Positions 21,364-32,995 of a DNA stretch of 64,000 nucleotides are shown in pieces (the stretch's first letter is position 1; the number at the start of each line of letters is the position of its first letter). The translations under genes were made by a program, and so were the position numbers. The notes beneath the pieces were generated by a model, which did no database searches, was not told the origin of the DNA, and saw only the letters and a list, made by a program, of their open reading frames with translations. Origin of the DNA: Phialocephala subalpina (lineage: Eukaryota > Ascomycota > Leotiomycetes > Helotiales > Mollisiaceae); NCBI GenBank assembly GCA_900073065.1, contig FJOG01000001.1:3246040-3310039 (forward strand), written 5' to 3'.

Positions 21364-22719
21364 ATTGGAAATCTCGAGGTAGAGTGAGGAACAAGAGTGA
21401 GAATGATAGTGATACAGGACCGGTTCATAAAGAGAATCAGACTGGTAAGAAAGAATAAGACCTCGTTTCGCCTTTTGTAGGTGTGATTTGAATGAATATA
21501 TGTTAGCTCATGTAGCACAGACGGGGGTTAGACTTCCAGTTTAACGTTCCTGTCACCAGCTATCTAAGATCCATGTGCCTACTCCGTATCAATTAGTAGT
21601 TTCTTCTCACTGCCCCCACCAGAGTCTGGTCATGTCAAGCCTTCCAAAACTGCCAAGTTGCCGATCGCAGAATGTGTGGAAATATTCACAAACCATGCAG
21701 TCAGTCGGGTTTGTCGACGCACCGAACCTCCCTGGATGGTCATTCTTTCGGCGCAAAAATCCACTTTTTCTACAGGGTTTTAGAAATCGATATCATGATG
21801 TTCCACTTTTCAGATTGCGTCGATAGCATTGGATTTAGCATGTGTGATTGTTTCTAACTGAGGTTACAGAAAATCGTTGCATTCCCTCGTTGGGGGACCC
21901 CTTTGAGGCGAGGCTCGCTTATTTCGATGTTGGATCCACAAATACCCCTGACTTATGGTAGCACAAACAATCCCGACTTCTTGACTCAAAAGTCTCGAGT
22001 CTGTGCGGATGTACCATTCCGGTGGGATGTCTGTGATCCATTGTTCACTTCCAGGATCCCTGCAGAGAGGCAGGAATTCCAATCGGGGGTTTCCAGTCAT
22101 GCATGCAGCCCTGCCGGGTGTCACGCACTGGGTCTCTGATTCTCTCGGGATTTGACGCGGTCCCACGAATAGAGCAGAATGGTAGGCTCTCTAACCACTC
22201 GGAAGATTTCAGAAATATTGGGTTTCGGGATTTCGAGAGATCGTCAAGCTGCGCCTTCGAAAAGAAATTGATGTGAAACCGCACTTAGCGAGATCATTGG
22301 TTAGGGGTTGTGGTTACATCGACTTCGGGGGGCAAGAAGAAGGAGACCAGGGTAGCTTATTCGGATGAACACCCGGCGAAGATGTGGGGTGAAGACTCGA
22401 AGAGTCAGTGAAAAAGATACGAATGCCAAGAACTAGACAAGATGATTTTCAAGTTAAATTCGAGACTATCAGAGTTTCCCTAGATGTATGACCTGTGCTG
22501 TTGATGGAAGATTGGGTCTGAGACAAAACACCGGCAAGAGTACGCAAAGCAAGAGTAAGACGAACTCGAGTATGATTGTTTATATGCGTTGTTGCTCTGG
22601 TAGTTTAGAAGAATAACTCCTATTTGTGCAATATAGCCGTATGTTCAAACAGTTCAATTAGAATTGGATCAACATTCTCCAGCACTTTCATCCACACCCC
22701 GAGACGACACCATTCTATC
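21364..22719. other. Intergenic, no gene recognised
   Basis: About 1.36 kb between the terpene synthase start and the 3' end of the rhodopsin-domain gene. It should contain the terpene synthase promoter. Open frames of 60-100 codons here have no family resemblance. Confidence 0.4.
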
Positions 22720-24263
22720 TTAAACCATCTGATGTCGTTTTCCCTCATCGCTCTGAAGGCTCTCCGTCTCAATATATACTGTCGTCTCCTGTATTATGTG
22801 CTTGTCGCTTGAATTGTCATCACCAAGTCGCTTCCACTTTCCACTCGCAACACTAGTTCTAACCCTCCCAGTCGAAGATAGAGTGTCCAAGGGTGTCTGC
22901 GACTGGCTACGGTCGAGATTTCGACTTCCAGAGCGGGCATAAGCCTTGCTCCTAGATGCCGAATCGTTGCGTGTGCCGTCGAAGTACTTGCGGAAGAGCA
23001 TGCGGAGGGCTGGGAGGCAAGCTGCCATGAGACCGAGGCCGCTCTCAAGCTGGCACCAGATGGAGATGTAACCATTCCAGTCTATACAATGGTTGGTTAG
23101 ATTAGGCCTTGGGAACAAAAGAGGGCGAAACGAGTAACTCACAGAGTCGATCTTTCTCAACGAGGTAGTACTGAAGGTAAGGAGCACGAACGATGGTAGC
23201 TGTGCTGGCGATAGCAGCAAGCCCGAGAATAACCATGACGGTGCTCTTGGTCCGCCGAGACATCTGCAGCTTACGAACGATCAGGTAAGGAAGGATAGCG
23301 CACGCCCCTGCATGTCAAGATCTCGGAATTAGTTCACTGCTTTTGTGTGTTTCGAGAGCAAAATGGCAAGTCTTAGGAGCGTATCTACAGCATAGCTGGA
23401 GTGCATATAGAGTAATGCACTCTAGAGACATGCCGAAAGGAGGAATAATTCTGGAGAAATTGACACTTACAGTCGGTGACAATGCCAACGGCTGTCCAAG
23501 CATAGCCAATTTTGACGACCACCATGAAGTCGCCACATTTCCCGAGTAAAGGGTTCCAGTATGCTCTGACAGGTCGGCAGTAGAGAAGTGAGGCCAAAAT
23601 TCCAATGATGGCCATGACTGTTGCCACGAACTGCATAGTGTAGAGCGACCAGCGGTAGATTTTCTCATTCGTTATTCGCAGCAGTGTGAACACTAACGAT
23701 GCCTTCACGAGCGGCATGGAGATGCCGTAGATCACCTGCGAGTAGAGCATATACTCAGCGCATCGTATCATGAGATATGTGTTCAAGTCGACGTCCCGAG
23801 TACCTAGCCCGTAATGGGCGGCTTTGATAGCGAAGATACTGCTACACAAAAAGGCAAGCTAATCGCCCGGTGGAAGAAAACGAGTCAGCCCAATGATCAC
23901 AAGTTTGGGCAGAGCCGATAGAATCTAGCTTCCTGATAAAACGACCGAAAAGGAATGAAATGATGTTCCTCACAACCGCATGCCTTCCAATAGTTCATGA
24001 GAAAAGTGGAAACTTACATAACCCCAAACGGCGAACGTATCCTCCCAGCCCCAGACCCTCATTCCACCAGCTTTCCTCACCATCCACGCCCGAACATAGA
24101 TTCTCAAGCCGACAATTATCGTAGCGATGATAGCCGTGATCAAGACAACGATAACGAGTGTTAGGGCTAGACCCTCCGGAACAATAGGCGGCTGAGAGTA
24201 GGCGGCAGCAGAAAGAATGGCCCCCATCTCGGCCTGGGAGGGTTGAGAAGTGTTTGTGCTCAT
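22720..24263 (-). CDS. Fungal rhodopsin-domain integral membrane protein
   Basis: Four exons (24263-24018, 23858-23471, 23307-23143, 23081-22720), phases consistent, about 386 aa. The extracellular N-terminus (MSTNTSQPSQ) is followed by a first helix (LALTLVIVVLITAIIATIIV), then GLRIYVRAWMVRK, WGWEDTFAVWGY, several further hydrophobic helices (for example KASLVFTLLRI, MAIIGILASLLYCRPV, VMVILGLAAIASTATIVRA) and WCQLESGLGLMAACLPALRM. The order matches the ascomycete seven-helix family called rhodopsin domain-containing (PTH11-like without CFEM). The tail is Ser/Arg-rich and cytoplasmic. No retinal-binding Lys can be assigned. Role unknown, and such genes are often plasma-membrane sensors or sit in variable regions. 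A Met eight codons upstream (24287) is also in frame. Confidence 0.83.
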
Positions 24264-24975
24264 ATTGAGATGTCGTACAAAATGCAAAAGAATGGCTTGT
24301 ATGAAAAATAAAGGTCAAGAGAGCGTAAAGTGGTCAACTGTTGCAGCTCGCGACAGGTTGTTCGACGATTAAGACAAACTTCATTCCTTTCTCCAAACGT
24401 GATCGACAAATGTTGCCCCACATGAAATGAGAACCGTTGAGATTAACCGGTGGTCGGTCTTGGATCACTTTGCATTGTTGGTTCATGCTTCCAACATTCA
24501 TGGAAGGTAAAGCCGCAGATCCTTATGGCATGGTCTGAAATAACGGCGCCGACCGAAAATAGCCCAAGCTTTGGGCAGACCATACTCATGGGTCTTTTTG
24601 ACAGGTGGAGCTGGGGATGCAGCAAGTTCCATGCCGGGACTCAAAATCCCTGTCTCGGCCCAGGGAACTTTTTGTTTCGGACCGTTCCTTTAAGGTTGGT
24701 TGATGTAACCTTACCCTTTCGGAACAATTCGCTTCCCAGAACGCGTAGCACTGTAACCCAATTAATATACTGGACAGGCAAGAAAGCGGCGAAGTTAGCA
24801 GGGCCTGCGTAGGTCTTCTGAGGAGGAAAGGCTTGAACCAGGGGCCGTGACATGCTTTTTCCCCCACCCCTCATTGCCTCATTTTCTTCCACTTTTCATA
24901 GCCTTCTCTAAAAAATTTCGAGTCTCCCTAAGCTCCTCTTACGCAGCTTTTACACCAGAAACAAACACTTTCAGC
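24264..24975. promoter_or_regulatory. Shared intergenic region between divergent genes
   Basis: About 710 nt separates the rhodopsin-domain gene (minus) and the acyltransferase (plus), so both promoters must lie here. There is no firm TATA or operator. Open frames on both strands are unsupported. Confidence 0.4.
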
Positions 24976-26481
24976 ATGCTCGGAATATGGGGGGCTGCGC
25001 CGGCCAGAGTGCCAACAGATACCATCGTTCCTGTCCACTTCTTTGACGATACCCCACTCTGGCGAGCATTTGTGTTGTACTCCATGTTCGTCTTCGACGA
25101 TGTCCTTGACGCTGAAAAGCTTCGAGACAGTCTCGACACCTTAGCACGGCGTGATGGCTGGCGGAAACTTGGCGCTCGCATGCGACGTAATGTAAGGCAG
25201 AATCACAAACATTGAAGGCCATGTTCTTATGTAGCTGAAACACGTCAGGCGAAAGGAGAGCTCGAATACCATGTTCCGGCTGCATTCACAAATGGTCGCC
25301 CTGCTCTGGCCTACTCTCACGTTCATCATGATATGGATACCACAGATCATCCTATTGCATCCCGTCTGCCGAAGCCAAGCACTCGACCATCCATAGTGGG
25401 AGATCCGGATGAGTTCCGCAGTTTGTTCCAACCCGAAAGAGGTCCAGTGAAGCTAGACGACTACCTGAATACAGACCGACCTCAGCTAGGCCTTCACATC
25501 GTGTCATTCAAGGACAAGACGATCATCTGCCTGTACTGGCCACATACTCTCATGGACGCCATGGGCAAAATGGCCCTTCTCGATGCTTGGATGCTGATGC
25601 TTCAAGGACGTGCTGAAGACATTGTATCGCCACAAGGAGGAGCCACCGATGACGTCGATCCTTTGGCAGAGCTTGGCAAGCATCCCACAGAGCCTCACAA
25701 GCTCGCAGGCCAACGATTGTCGATGTTCGGGTTGGCTCAGTACGGCGTCAGCAACATTATGGACTTCTGCCGCACCCAAGAGAACCGCATGGTATGCGTT
25801 CCAGCCTCATTCGTGACCAAGCTTCGCGAAACAGCCCTCAAAGAGATCGCCGACGACAGCGAGAAACCTCCTTTCCTCAGCGAAGGCGACATCCTCTGTG
25901 CCTGGTGGACTCGTGTCGCCATATCCCACCTGCCGCAAGATTCGCAGAGAACCATCGTGCTCAACAACGCATACTCGCTTCGTGCGCCACTGGCTGCTGA
26001 CCTGCTTCCCAGTAGCAGTGTATACGTGTCGAATGCCATCGGGTTCATCAATGTGCTGCTCCCCGCGCACGAAGTTTTCAGCAAGCCTCTCAGCTACGTC
26101 GCTTCCGCGATCCGGCACTCCATCAAAGAGCTCGGCACACGTACCCAGGTTGAGGCCTTCACTGCCATGTGGCGAGAGTCGCAAGGTAAACTCCCGCCGT
26201 TCTTTGGTGATCGTGGGATGCATATGATCACGTTCTCGAATTGGAGCAAAGCGAGGCTGTTCGAGACTGACTTTTCGGCCGCCGTGATCAAGCCCGGTAA
26301 GAAGTCCAGGGGGCCAGGGGTGCCGTCGTATATACAGAACAACCAGTTTGGATTAATTCTTCCGAATGGGTTCCCTATCATTGGCAAGGATGCTGACGGG
26401 AATTATTGGCTGTCGGGGTACATGAATAAGGGACATTGGGGGAGGATTGAAGAGCAGCTCGCAGGCGATAGCAGGGAGTAA
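24976..26481 (+). CDS. BAHD-like acyltransferase (trichothecene acetyltransferase type)
   Basis: Two exons (24976-25191, 25249-26481) joined in phase 0 by a 57-nt intron, 482 aa. It begins MLGIWGAAPARVPTDTIVPV. RRDGWRKLGARMRRN and KGELEYHVPAAF match the N-terminal lobe of fungal BAHD-like transferases. The catalytic HxxxD is HTLMD (about residues 171-175) and is intact. The C-terminal DFGWG counterpart is degenerate (ETDFSAAVIKPG near the end). The enzyme would transfer an acyl group from CoA to a hydroxyl or amine on a small molecule. Nearness to a sesquiterpene synthase suggests, without proving, a terpenoid alcohol as acceptor. The frame is clean and shares a promoter region with the rhodopsin-domain gene. 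Confidence 0.85.
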
Positions 26482-26955
26482 ACAGAAAAATGCATTCATG
26501 TATATTCTTAGCCAAGTCGATGCATATCCGAAACAAAGCGGATGAAACACATGCTAGTCCAAACCTGAGCAGAGTATGAGAACAATCATAGCACCGAAGA
26601 CTTTGTGAGCAAAACCAAATACAGCGTATGCAGACGAATGAGGTGTAACAAACTCAAATTAGGACACTTGGAAAGACTCCCCTTCCCTTCGAAAGAAGCA
26701 GGGTAACCAAAGTAGAGAGCATATGCATAATTTGTCCAACTGCACTCTGCCGCAAGAACGTGAAAGATGAACTACGCCGTATAGGCTTGATTGCTCATGA
26801 CGACAGACAGCATACTCGCAAAAGCAATGTGTAGCCCAGCATGACCAAGCCTTGAGAACCATCAAATCACGCTTTTAGCTGACGCTCAGCCTGCTCATTC
26901 TTTAGCTAGCTATGCCTAATGGCAAGTGACGCTAGGCTCTGCATCATACCGAAGG
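26482..26955. other. Intergenic, no gene seen
   Basis: Convergent 3' flanks of the acyltransferase and a BTB pseudogene. No coding or structural signal stands out. Confidence 0.4.
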
Positions 26956-27833
26956 CTATGAAGTCTCCGGGACTAAGAAGTCCGTCATGTTCTTCGTTTT
27001 CCTAGCCTGATCCCTAGTCATAGTTAGAAGGCCGGTGGTGAGAAGGACAATCATCTCGAGTAGCATTTCCCGAGGGAAGTCATTCGTGCCATTCTCAAAG
27101 CTCTGTACAATGTAGTCGAACGAAAACTCAAAGACGAACCATTTGCGAAGTGGGCTGTCCTTAGCCGTGTTCTTGCACACGTAGCTGGAAAGGTTGCTAG
27201 GTAGCTTTTGATGCGCGGTCGCAAGTGCATCTAGCCCACGAATAGTTGTGTTCTGCAATTTTGGGATTAAAAGTTTGTCAGCAAGCACCCAGAGCTTGGT
27301 CAACCAACGACTGTGAACAAAGAAGACCTTCTCTTTAGGCACCGGTTCTAAGGACTTCTGGTCAAGAATTTGGTCGAGATCTAACTTTTGGGTATACAGC
27401 TACTAGAAGACGAGGGAGTTAGCAATTGCCCTTTCAAGAATGTTTCGGGAGAATGTCTCAAGAGATAGATCATGAGACATCCCTAAATAAGAAAGAATTT
27501 GCATCCCGTTTGCTTACATGTGATACAAGCCTGGCCACGTTCGCGTCAAAATCATCCTCGAAGCGGTATTCCTGATTTTGCCCTTCTATAAAGTTGCTAT
27601 TGAAAGCGGCTTTTAGAACAGGTGAGTGGACGTCGCAAAATCCTTATGAACGACAAAGAATTCGGCTTTCGGCGCGGTTCCTGCAAATAGCTTGACTAAT
27701 TGATGGGAATTCCTATTATGGTAAGCTAGATATGCGAAAGGAGAAATGGTCTTCTAGAGGAATACCAAAGTGATGGCTCCTTCTCAGCCTTCTTGGTGGT
27801 GGGTCTCTCACTGGGCGAGGCTGGGGACGACAT
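26956..27833 (-). pseudogene. BTB/POZ gene, second-field type, one frameshift
   Basis: Exon 1 starts at 27833 with MSSPASPSERPTTKKAEKEP and ends SLW. A phase-2 intron leads to NSHQLVKLFAGTAPKAEFF. After VHKDFA one base is missing, and the BTB core resumes as VHSPVLKAAFNSNFIEGQNQ and VARLVSH. A second intron lies at the position conserved in the family. Its acceptor abuts a TAG that stands where relatives have the Trp of QWLYTQ, so splicing at the second possible AG would skip it. The helical half is intact: LTKLWVLADKLLIPKLQN, KDSPLRKWFVFEFSFDY, FPREMLLEMIVLL, stop at 26956. A single-base deletion is the only certain lesion, so a sequencing error should be excluded. Confidence 0.72.
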
Positions 27834-28892
27834 TGTAGGATTTCAGAGAGCTGGCTTTCAGGTGCCCAATTGCTGAAAGTCCAAGCCTTGAACTCTGGAT
27901 CTTCGACTTCGTAGACGCGCAGCGGTCAGCGCGAACTGGATAGCTGCATTTGAATTCGGAGGACTACTCAGCTAGCCTAGGGGTAAACATCGATGGATTG
28001 GAGTTGAACGTTTCTGGATGTGGAAGCAACCAACGGGGCTTAGATTGCATGCAGAGCTTGCCGGGCGAGCTGGCAAGGCGACTACGCCTGCTGTTGAGTC
28101 TTCCGGATTGTTACTGATAAGTTCTTCTTAGATATGAAAAGTATCAGACGCGGCGCGGCACAATATTCAGCCTTGTAAGGTTAGTGACATACGCCTAAAA
28201 CGCAAAAAGCGTGACACTTATCAAGAACCCTGAATCCTTACTTATACAGTGTGTGTAAAGTTATGCACTGTTCATCAATGGGCTTGATATTCGTTCGAAA
28301 AGAAAATCTCCCAACTCGCAATTCAATGATCTATAAATCTAATCATGTGGCTTATTCACGTGACTAGCTTGCTTCGCAATTCGCAGTACTTGAGACAACA
28401 ACTAATTTGCTTGGCTTATGACTGGTTTCAAAAATTTGCCGAATGATGGAGCACTTCATGTAGCTCTACGTATGAATAGTCAACTCGCTGCCTGGGTTGA
28501 ATGTATTTCCCAACCTCCACGAGCCAATATAAGACCCCTCAATACGTCAATGTCCGTGTCTTGATTTCAGGTCGCACATAAAGTTTCCATAATGTCCAAA
28601 TATTGAAACTTTCAAACTCACAGATAAATCCCCATGATTATACCAATCTAAAGACTACTTAACATGCATGACTCGAGTCAACGGTAGCGCTTTCAATGTC
28701 CCAGCTTGCCTGGGCTTTCTTGGAATCCAAGTCCATCCTGATATCAGCACGGCTTTCTGGAAGAGATGTTGAATCCAGAGCAGCTCTGGCTAAAGTCTGC
28801 TGCAAAAATTCATACAAGGTTGGAACATTGAGAATACTAGTCAATGGTAGAAATAGCGGGGTACATACTAACGAGTAAATCTGTGGTGGGGA
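27834..28892. other. Intergenic, no gene recognised
   Basis: About 1.06 kb. A 61-aa minus-strand frame (28659-28844) has no recognisable relatives. Low-complexity or repeat structure is not evident. Confidence 0.35.
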
Positions 28893-29840
28893 TCATTCTT
28901 CTGGTACGATGAATCTGTCCAAGTCCCAGCGATTTATCTCCAAATCTCGTGAGGCTAGCACCTGGGCCCAAACCGCGGCCATTTCGATGAAAATATCAAG
29001 AGTGAAGTATCTCTCGGACTTGGCATAGAGTTCGGGACGAAAGTAAAACGCTACGTGTCAGACCACCCACTCGCGGAGGGGAGAGCCTTTTGATGTGTGG
29101 TTAAATACATATTTAAGCAGACTGACTGGGATCCTCATCCTCTTGGCGCAAATAGTGTGTAGCATGCTGATGGTGGCTTCCTTTAACCTCGGAATGAGTA
29201 GTTGGTCGGCAAGAATCCAAAGCTTGACTAAGCAGCGGCATTGCGTTTGAGTAGGGTCCTCCGAGTCTGAGAGTTTGACATCTTCCATGTCTATCTTCGA
29301 GTTGTAAAAATATTGTACCAAGAGATGACGACATTGTCATCGAAATTGGAATCCTGGTTGAAATTGTACTCTTGTATCTTACTTTCGATAAAGTCACTGT
29401 CCTGATCGAATGTTGCTTTGAGGACGGGGGAACGGTGTATAGCATATTCTCGGTAGGTTCTGAAAGGGGACGCATCGGGATTTCCAGAGTACAGCGTAAC
29501 AAACTGCTGGGAGTTACCGTTCCTAGATACGTCCAAAATCAGCTACCCCCGCTAAATTCATAGAACCTCAATCACCCATCTTTGCTGGGGCATTTCCACA
29601 GCGTAGTGCTCAAACTGCCTCGCCGAGAATGAGTTTCAGGGGAGATTACCAGAGTTGAGGCCTCTTGTTCTCAACCTTCCTGCTCAGTCGCTTACTGGCC
29701 GAGGCGGCAGTAAGAGTATCTGCCGAGGGCGTGTCAGAGGATGTTTCGCTGGTCATAGAGGAGAACGAAGGATGTTTGATATGAAGGTATGCTGGACGAA
29801 GATGTGCCTGCAGAAGAGTTTGTGCTTGTGAGTCAGCCAT
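28893..29840 (-). pseudogene. BTB/POZ pseudogene (frameshift plus opal stop)
   Basis: Exon 1 is at 29840 (MADSQAQTL) or 29757 (MTSETSSDTPSADT) and ends SRKVENKRPQLW. Exon 2 is NGNSQQFVTLYSGNPDAS, then YAIHRSPVLKATFDQD. After FDDNVVIS one base is lost and the frame resumes LVQYFYNSKIDMED, CLVKLWILADQLLIPRL and GSPLREWVV. A TGA at about 29058-29060 stops translation, yet the same frame continues HVAFYFRPELYAKSERYFTL, DIFIEMAAVWAQ and WDLDRFIVPEE to a natural stop at 28893. LQN of the family is KEA here. Two lesions, otherwise full length. Confidence 0.7.
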
Positions 29841-30499
29841 TGTTGCGGCGGATCAAGACAGCAGGGGCATTGCAAGAGATGGAATATAATTGAAAAAATT
29901 CGAAGATGTGGTGTAACGGGAAGACCTGCGGTGGGCATTCAAGTGTTGCAATCTCTGGTACATGATGTGAAAATTGGAAGGTAAGTAGTTCTGTCCGCAG
30001 ATAGATATCTAGTCAAACATTTACGGAAAGAAAAATTAAAAAGGATAGTATAAATGAAATCCCGCACTAATTGGGACATCCGACACCGAGAACGCGATGC
30101 AATCAACGATAGTAAAGTGAGGAGGCAATGAAAGGATCGCGCATCGAGGGTTGATTAATGACCAGCAGTGCTTTTATAGGCCCCCCATAGTCCCAAGTGT
30201 GGAGCATGCAGCATGAGCGAACTAGAGTGCAGACATGCTTAGTTTCCATGGGTCACCACGGGCCCAATCGGTGTTCATACCTAGTTTGTAGCCATCATGC
30301 GTGACCGTAAACCGTGTTCAGAAAGTATGGATTGCAGACATTCTCGATTTTCTGGCCAAGGTAGGACAATCGACGAGAGTAACTTAGGCTGAGATACTGG
30401 ATGTTGCAAAAAGTCAGAATATTGTCGAGCAATCGAAAAACGGCGAGAAAGTCCCAGCAGGGTTGGGAGATTGAGAGAATGGGTACTTCGATATGAAGA
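29841..30499. other. Intergenic, no gene seen
   Basis: Upstream flank of the preceding BTB pseudogene. It contains no supported frame. Confidence 0.35.
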
Positions 30500-30770
30500 T
30501 CACACTTCTGTCACTTCTGGCACCTTGTACTTCTCCATACTCTCCCAAGCGGCCATCTCGACCGCATCAGACCTACATCTAGAGAGCAAGACGAGCATCT
30601 CAATAAGCATACCCCTACGAAAGCAACGCTCCGGACTTTCACTCCGGACAACTTGAAGAACCAACCATAGAGCTCAAAAACACCCACTCTAAGCCCTTGT
30701 AGCGCATCATCAGGGTTCTGAGACTGCGTCAAGGGCGCGTTGTACGGGTAGAGAGCAGGATTCTAGAGCT
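30500..30770 (-). pseudogene. C-terminal fragment of a BTB gene
   Basis: On the minus strand GLRVGVFELYGWFFKLSGVK is followed, one frame over, by RRGMLIEMLVLLSRCRSDAV and EKYKVPEVTEV with a stop at 30500. These are the SPLR-like and FPREMLIEMLVLL blocks of the family. The BTB domain and the LWVLAD segment are missing. The fragment ends next to a short inverted repeat (30801-30896), which may mark the breakpoint. Confidence 0.6.
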
Positions 30771-30800
30771 TCGTCGACCCTCCCGACTCTCCCGAGGGGC

Positions 30801-30896
30801 TTCCGAGCACTTGTAGGCCCTTATTCTTCAGAATATCAAAGGTCTAATACACATTCAGATACCCGGAAAGACAAGGGCCTCTACAAGTGCTCAGAA
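30801..30896. repeat. Short inverted repeat, possible tiny TIR element
   Basis: Two arms of about 22-24 nt (GAGCACTTGTAG followed by GCCCTT, the right arm having a 2-nt insertion) face each other across about 45 nt. They could form a hairpin or be the remnant of a small TIR element. No target duplication was found. Confidence 0.45.
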
Positions 30897-31374
30897 GCAG
30901 GCATAGCGGCTAAAAATTGGCCGTTTGACTGCGGATTTGAGAGATAAATTTTCTTTAAGTCCTTTTTTCTCCTTCTCTTTCTCATCTATAGTGTGAAAAG
31001 TTAGTCTTCCCTCCCTTCCCGTCCCTTCTTCTCTCTTAGTTTATATTAACTCTTAAATAAGCACGTATACGCCATCCCTTAAAGAGACAGAGGCTGAGAG
31101 GACAGAGGTTAGTTGGGAAAATAGGTCGGTCGGGAAGACAGAGGTTGGAAGGGCACAGTAGGAGGACTGGTAGACTGGCAGACGGGTCTTGACTCTTAGA
31201 AAAGCCCGTGTAGCTAGTGGGAAATAACGAGTGGATCCATTAATATCAATACACTCTTTTTGATGACATATGAGCCACACTTCCCCCACGCTGCAACCGA
31301 GCCTCAGAACCGCCCCCTGCTCTCACTCCCGTCTCTTTTCTTGGCGAGATCCAGTCGCAAGTGAGCGCACCCAA
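30897..31374. other. Intergenic, no gene seen
   Basis: Pyrimidine-rich on one strand (repeated CTTTTTTCTCC and CCCTTCC runs near 30960-31040). No gene was identified. Confidence 0.35.
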
Positions 31375-32137
31375 TCAGAAGGCCTCCTGAGCTGTCTGTG
31401 CCCTCAGTTTTTTTGTGAGGAGAAAGTCCGGAACGTGCCCCTCTAGGGTACCGTGAGGGAACCTTTGTGCTTGCTCGAGATAGTTACCCACGTCATACTC
31501 GAAGGCAAATTGGTAAATGAACCATATACGAAGAGGAGAACCCTTTGCCGTATTCTGATAGACCAACTCACAAGATCCGCTGGTAACACGCTAGCTTCAT
31601 TGGAGATTACCTTTAATGATTCTATCGCCACGTTTTGGAGCTTTGGAATGAGAAGGCGATCGGCAAGGACCCATAGCTTGATAAGACAATCAATTCGCAG
31701 GTCAATCGTGCTGATGGGAGGGCCCAAGTCTGGCTCGCGGATATTGCCAAGGTCGATCTTTTGAGTGTAAAACCATTGAGATAGTATGCGAATAACGTCC
31801 TCGTCGAAATCCTCGTCGAACCGGTACTCCTGCTTCTGGCCTTCAATAAACCCGCTCTCGAATGCTGCCTTCAGCACGGGAGAATAGCACGTAGCAAAAT
31901 CTCGATGGACAATGAAAGGTTCGCTGTCAACATCGGCGTTTGGTGTTTCGGGATAGAGCTTGACGAGCTGGTGGGAGTTCCTAGACACGGTTAGTTGCGC
32001 CATTCATAATATTTTAGGTGCTCTAGGTCTTCCATTAGTGTAGCTTACCAAATGGTGGGCCCAGTTTTGGTCTCCTTGCTGCAGCTCTGACTTGCTGATG
32101 CTGGCAAGAGAGCAGGAGAGGGTGTCGAACCTGCCAT
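31375..32137 (-). pseudogene. BTB/POZ pseudogene (one frameshift)
   Basis: Exon 1 (from 32137) encodes MAGSTPSPALLPASASQSCS and ends TGPTIW. A phase-2 intron leads to NSHQLVKLYPETPNADVDSE, VHRDFATCYSPVLKAAFESG, ILSQWFYTQKIDL and CLIKLWVLADRLLIPKLQN. After LPADLVS the frame shifts by one base and resumes LVYQNTAKGSPLRIWFIYQF and ends at 31375. The terminal EML block is altered (FPHGTLEGHV). Everything upstream of the shift is undamaged, and a protein of about 220 aa with a normal BTB domain and aberrant tail could still be made. Confidence 0.72.
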
Positions 32138-32995
32138 GCCCGTTTCGCGTACTGAAAAGCGGTTTCAATCCCCCAGCCTCGATGTGACAATCAAGGAGAC
32201 TTGGACAACCTGAGATACACGCGAGTTAAAGAATCGTGATCCTCGCCTGCCGTTTCGAGAAGAGTGGGTTGATAAAGTCTAGCCAAGGTTGGGAAGTAAG
32301 AACGCTGTACCATAATCAATCCAGGTCTCCAGAGAAGGTCGTAGTTGTATAGTCATCAACTTTGATGACTCATTCATATCTCAGGACATCGGAACCACAA
32401 ATCTCGAGGTATATCATGTACTCGAACGGTGAAATATCTCTAAATTTGTTATAAACGCGGCGTCTGAATATTGTGAAATCGGCAAGGTTGGTAAAGCTTC
32501 TCTTCCCCTCTTACTTGGTTGGTGTGAAATTGACTTGAAGGCTAGTAGTGTTGAGGTGACTTTGCGTGTTGTTGATTTAGTCGTTCGCGAAGGTCTGAGG
32601 GTGGAGTAATGCCCCTGAAACCAGCATTGTTGAACTGCTGTACAGTGCTTATTAGAATGGTTATCGTTGTGTTTCAATAATGAGTCTCTTAATGTAGAGA
32701 ATTGAGGTTGATACTCACATGCTGCGTTCTTGACTTGTATGCGATTCTGGAGAGGAATCAAGATCTGCAAAACCAATGAAAAACAGGAATACACTCTACA
32801 GTAACCAACGACCATCAAAGTCCCTCCCAGGTGGGGCAACTATTCAGACACAGAAAGCCAGGAAGCCTGATCTTCGAAGAAAGCATCGTACATATTCATC
32901 ATCGCATCAATCATAATCCATCCATTATCACCAAACTCCTATAATAATCCCACAGATCAACGTCGACAAAAGCCAACCCACAATCATACACTCCC
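32138..32995. other. Intergenic, no gene recognised
   Basis: About 860 nt. A 141-aa minus frame (32414-32839) shows no family features and no splice support. Confidence 0.35.
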
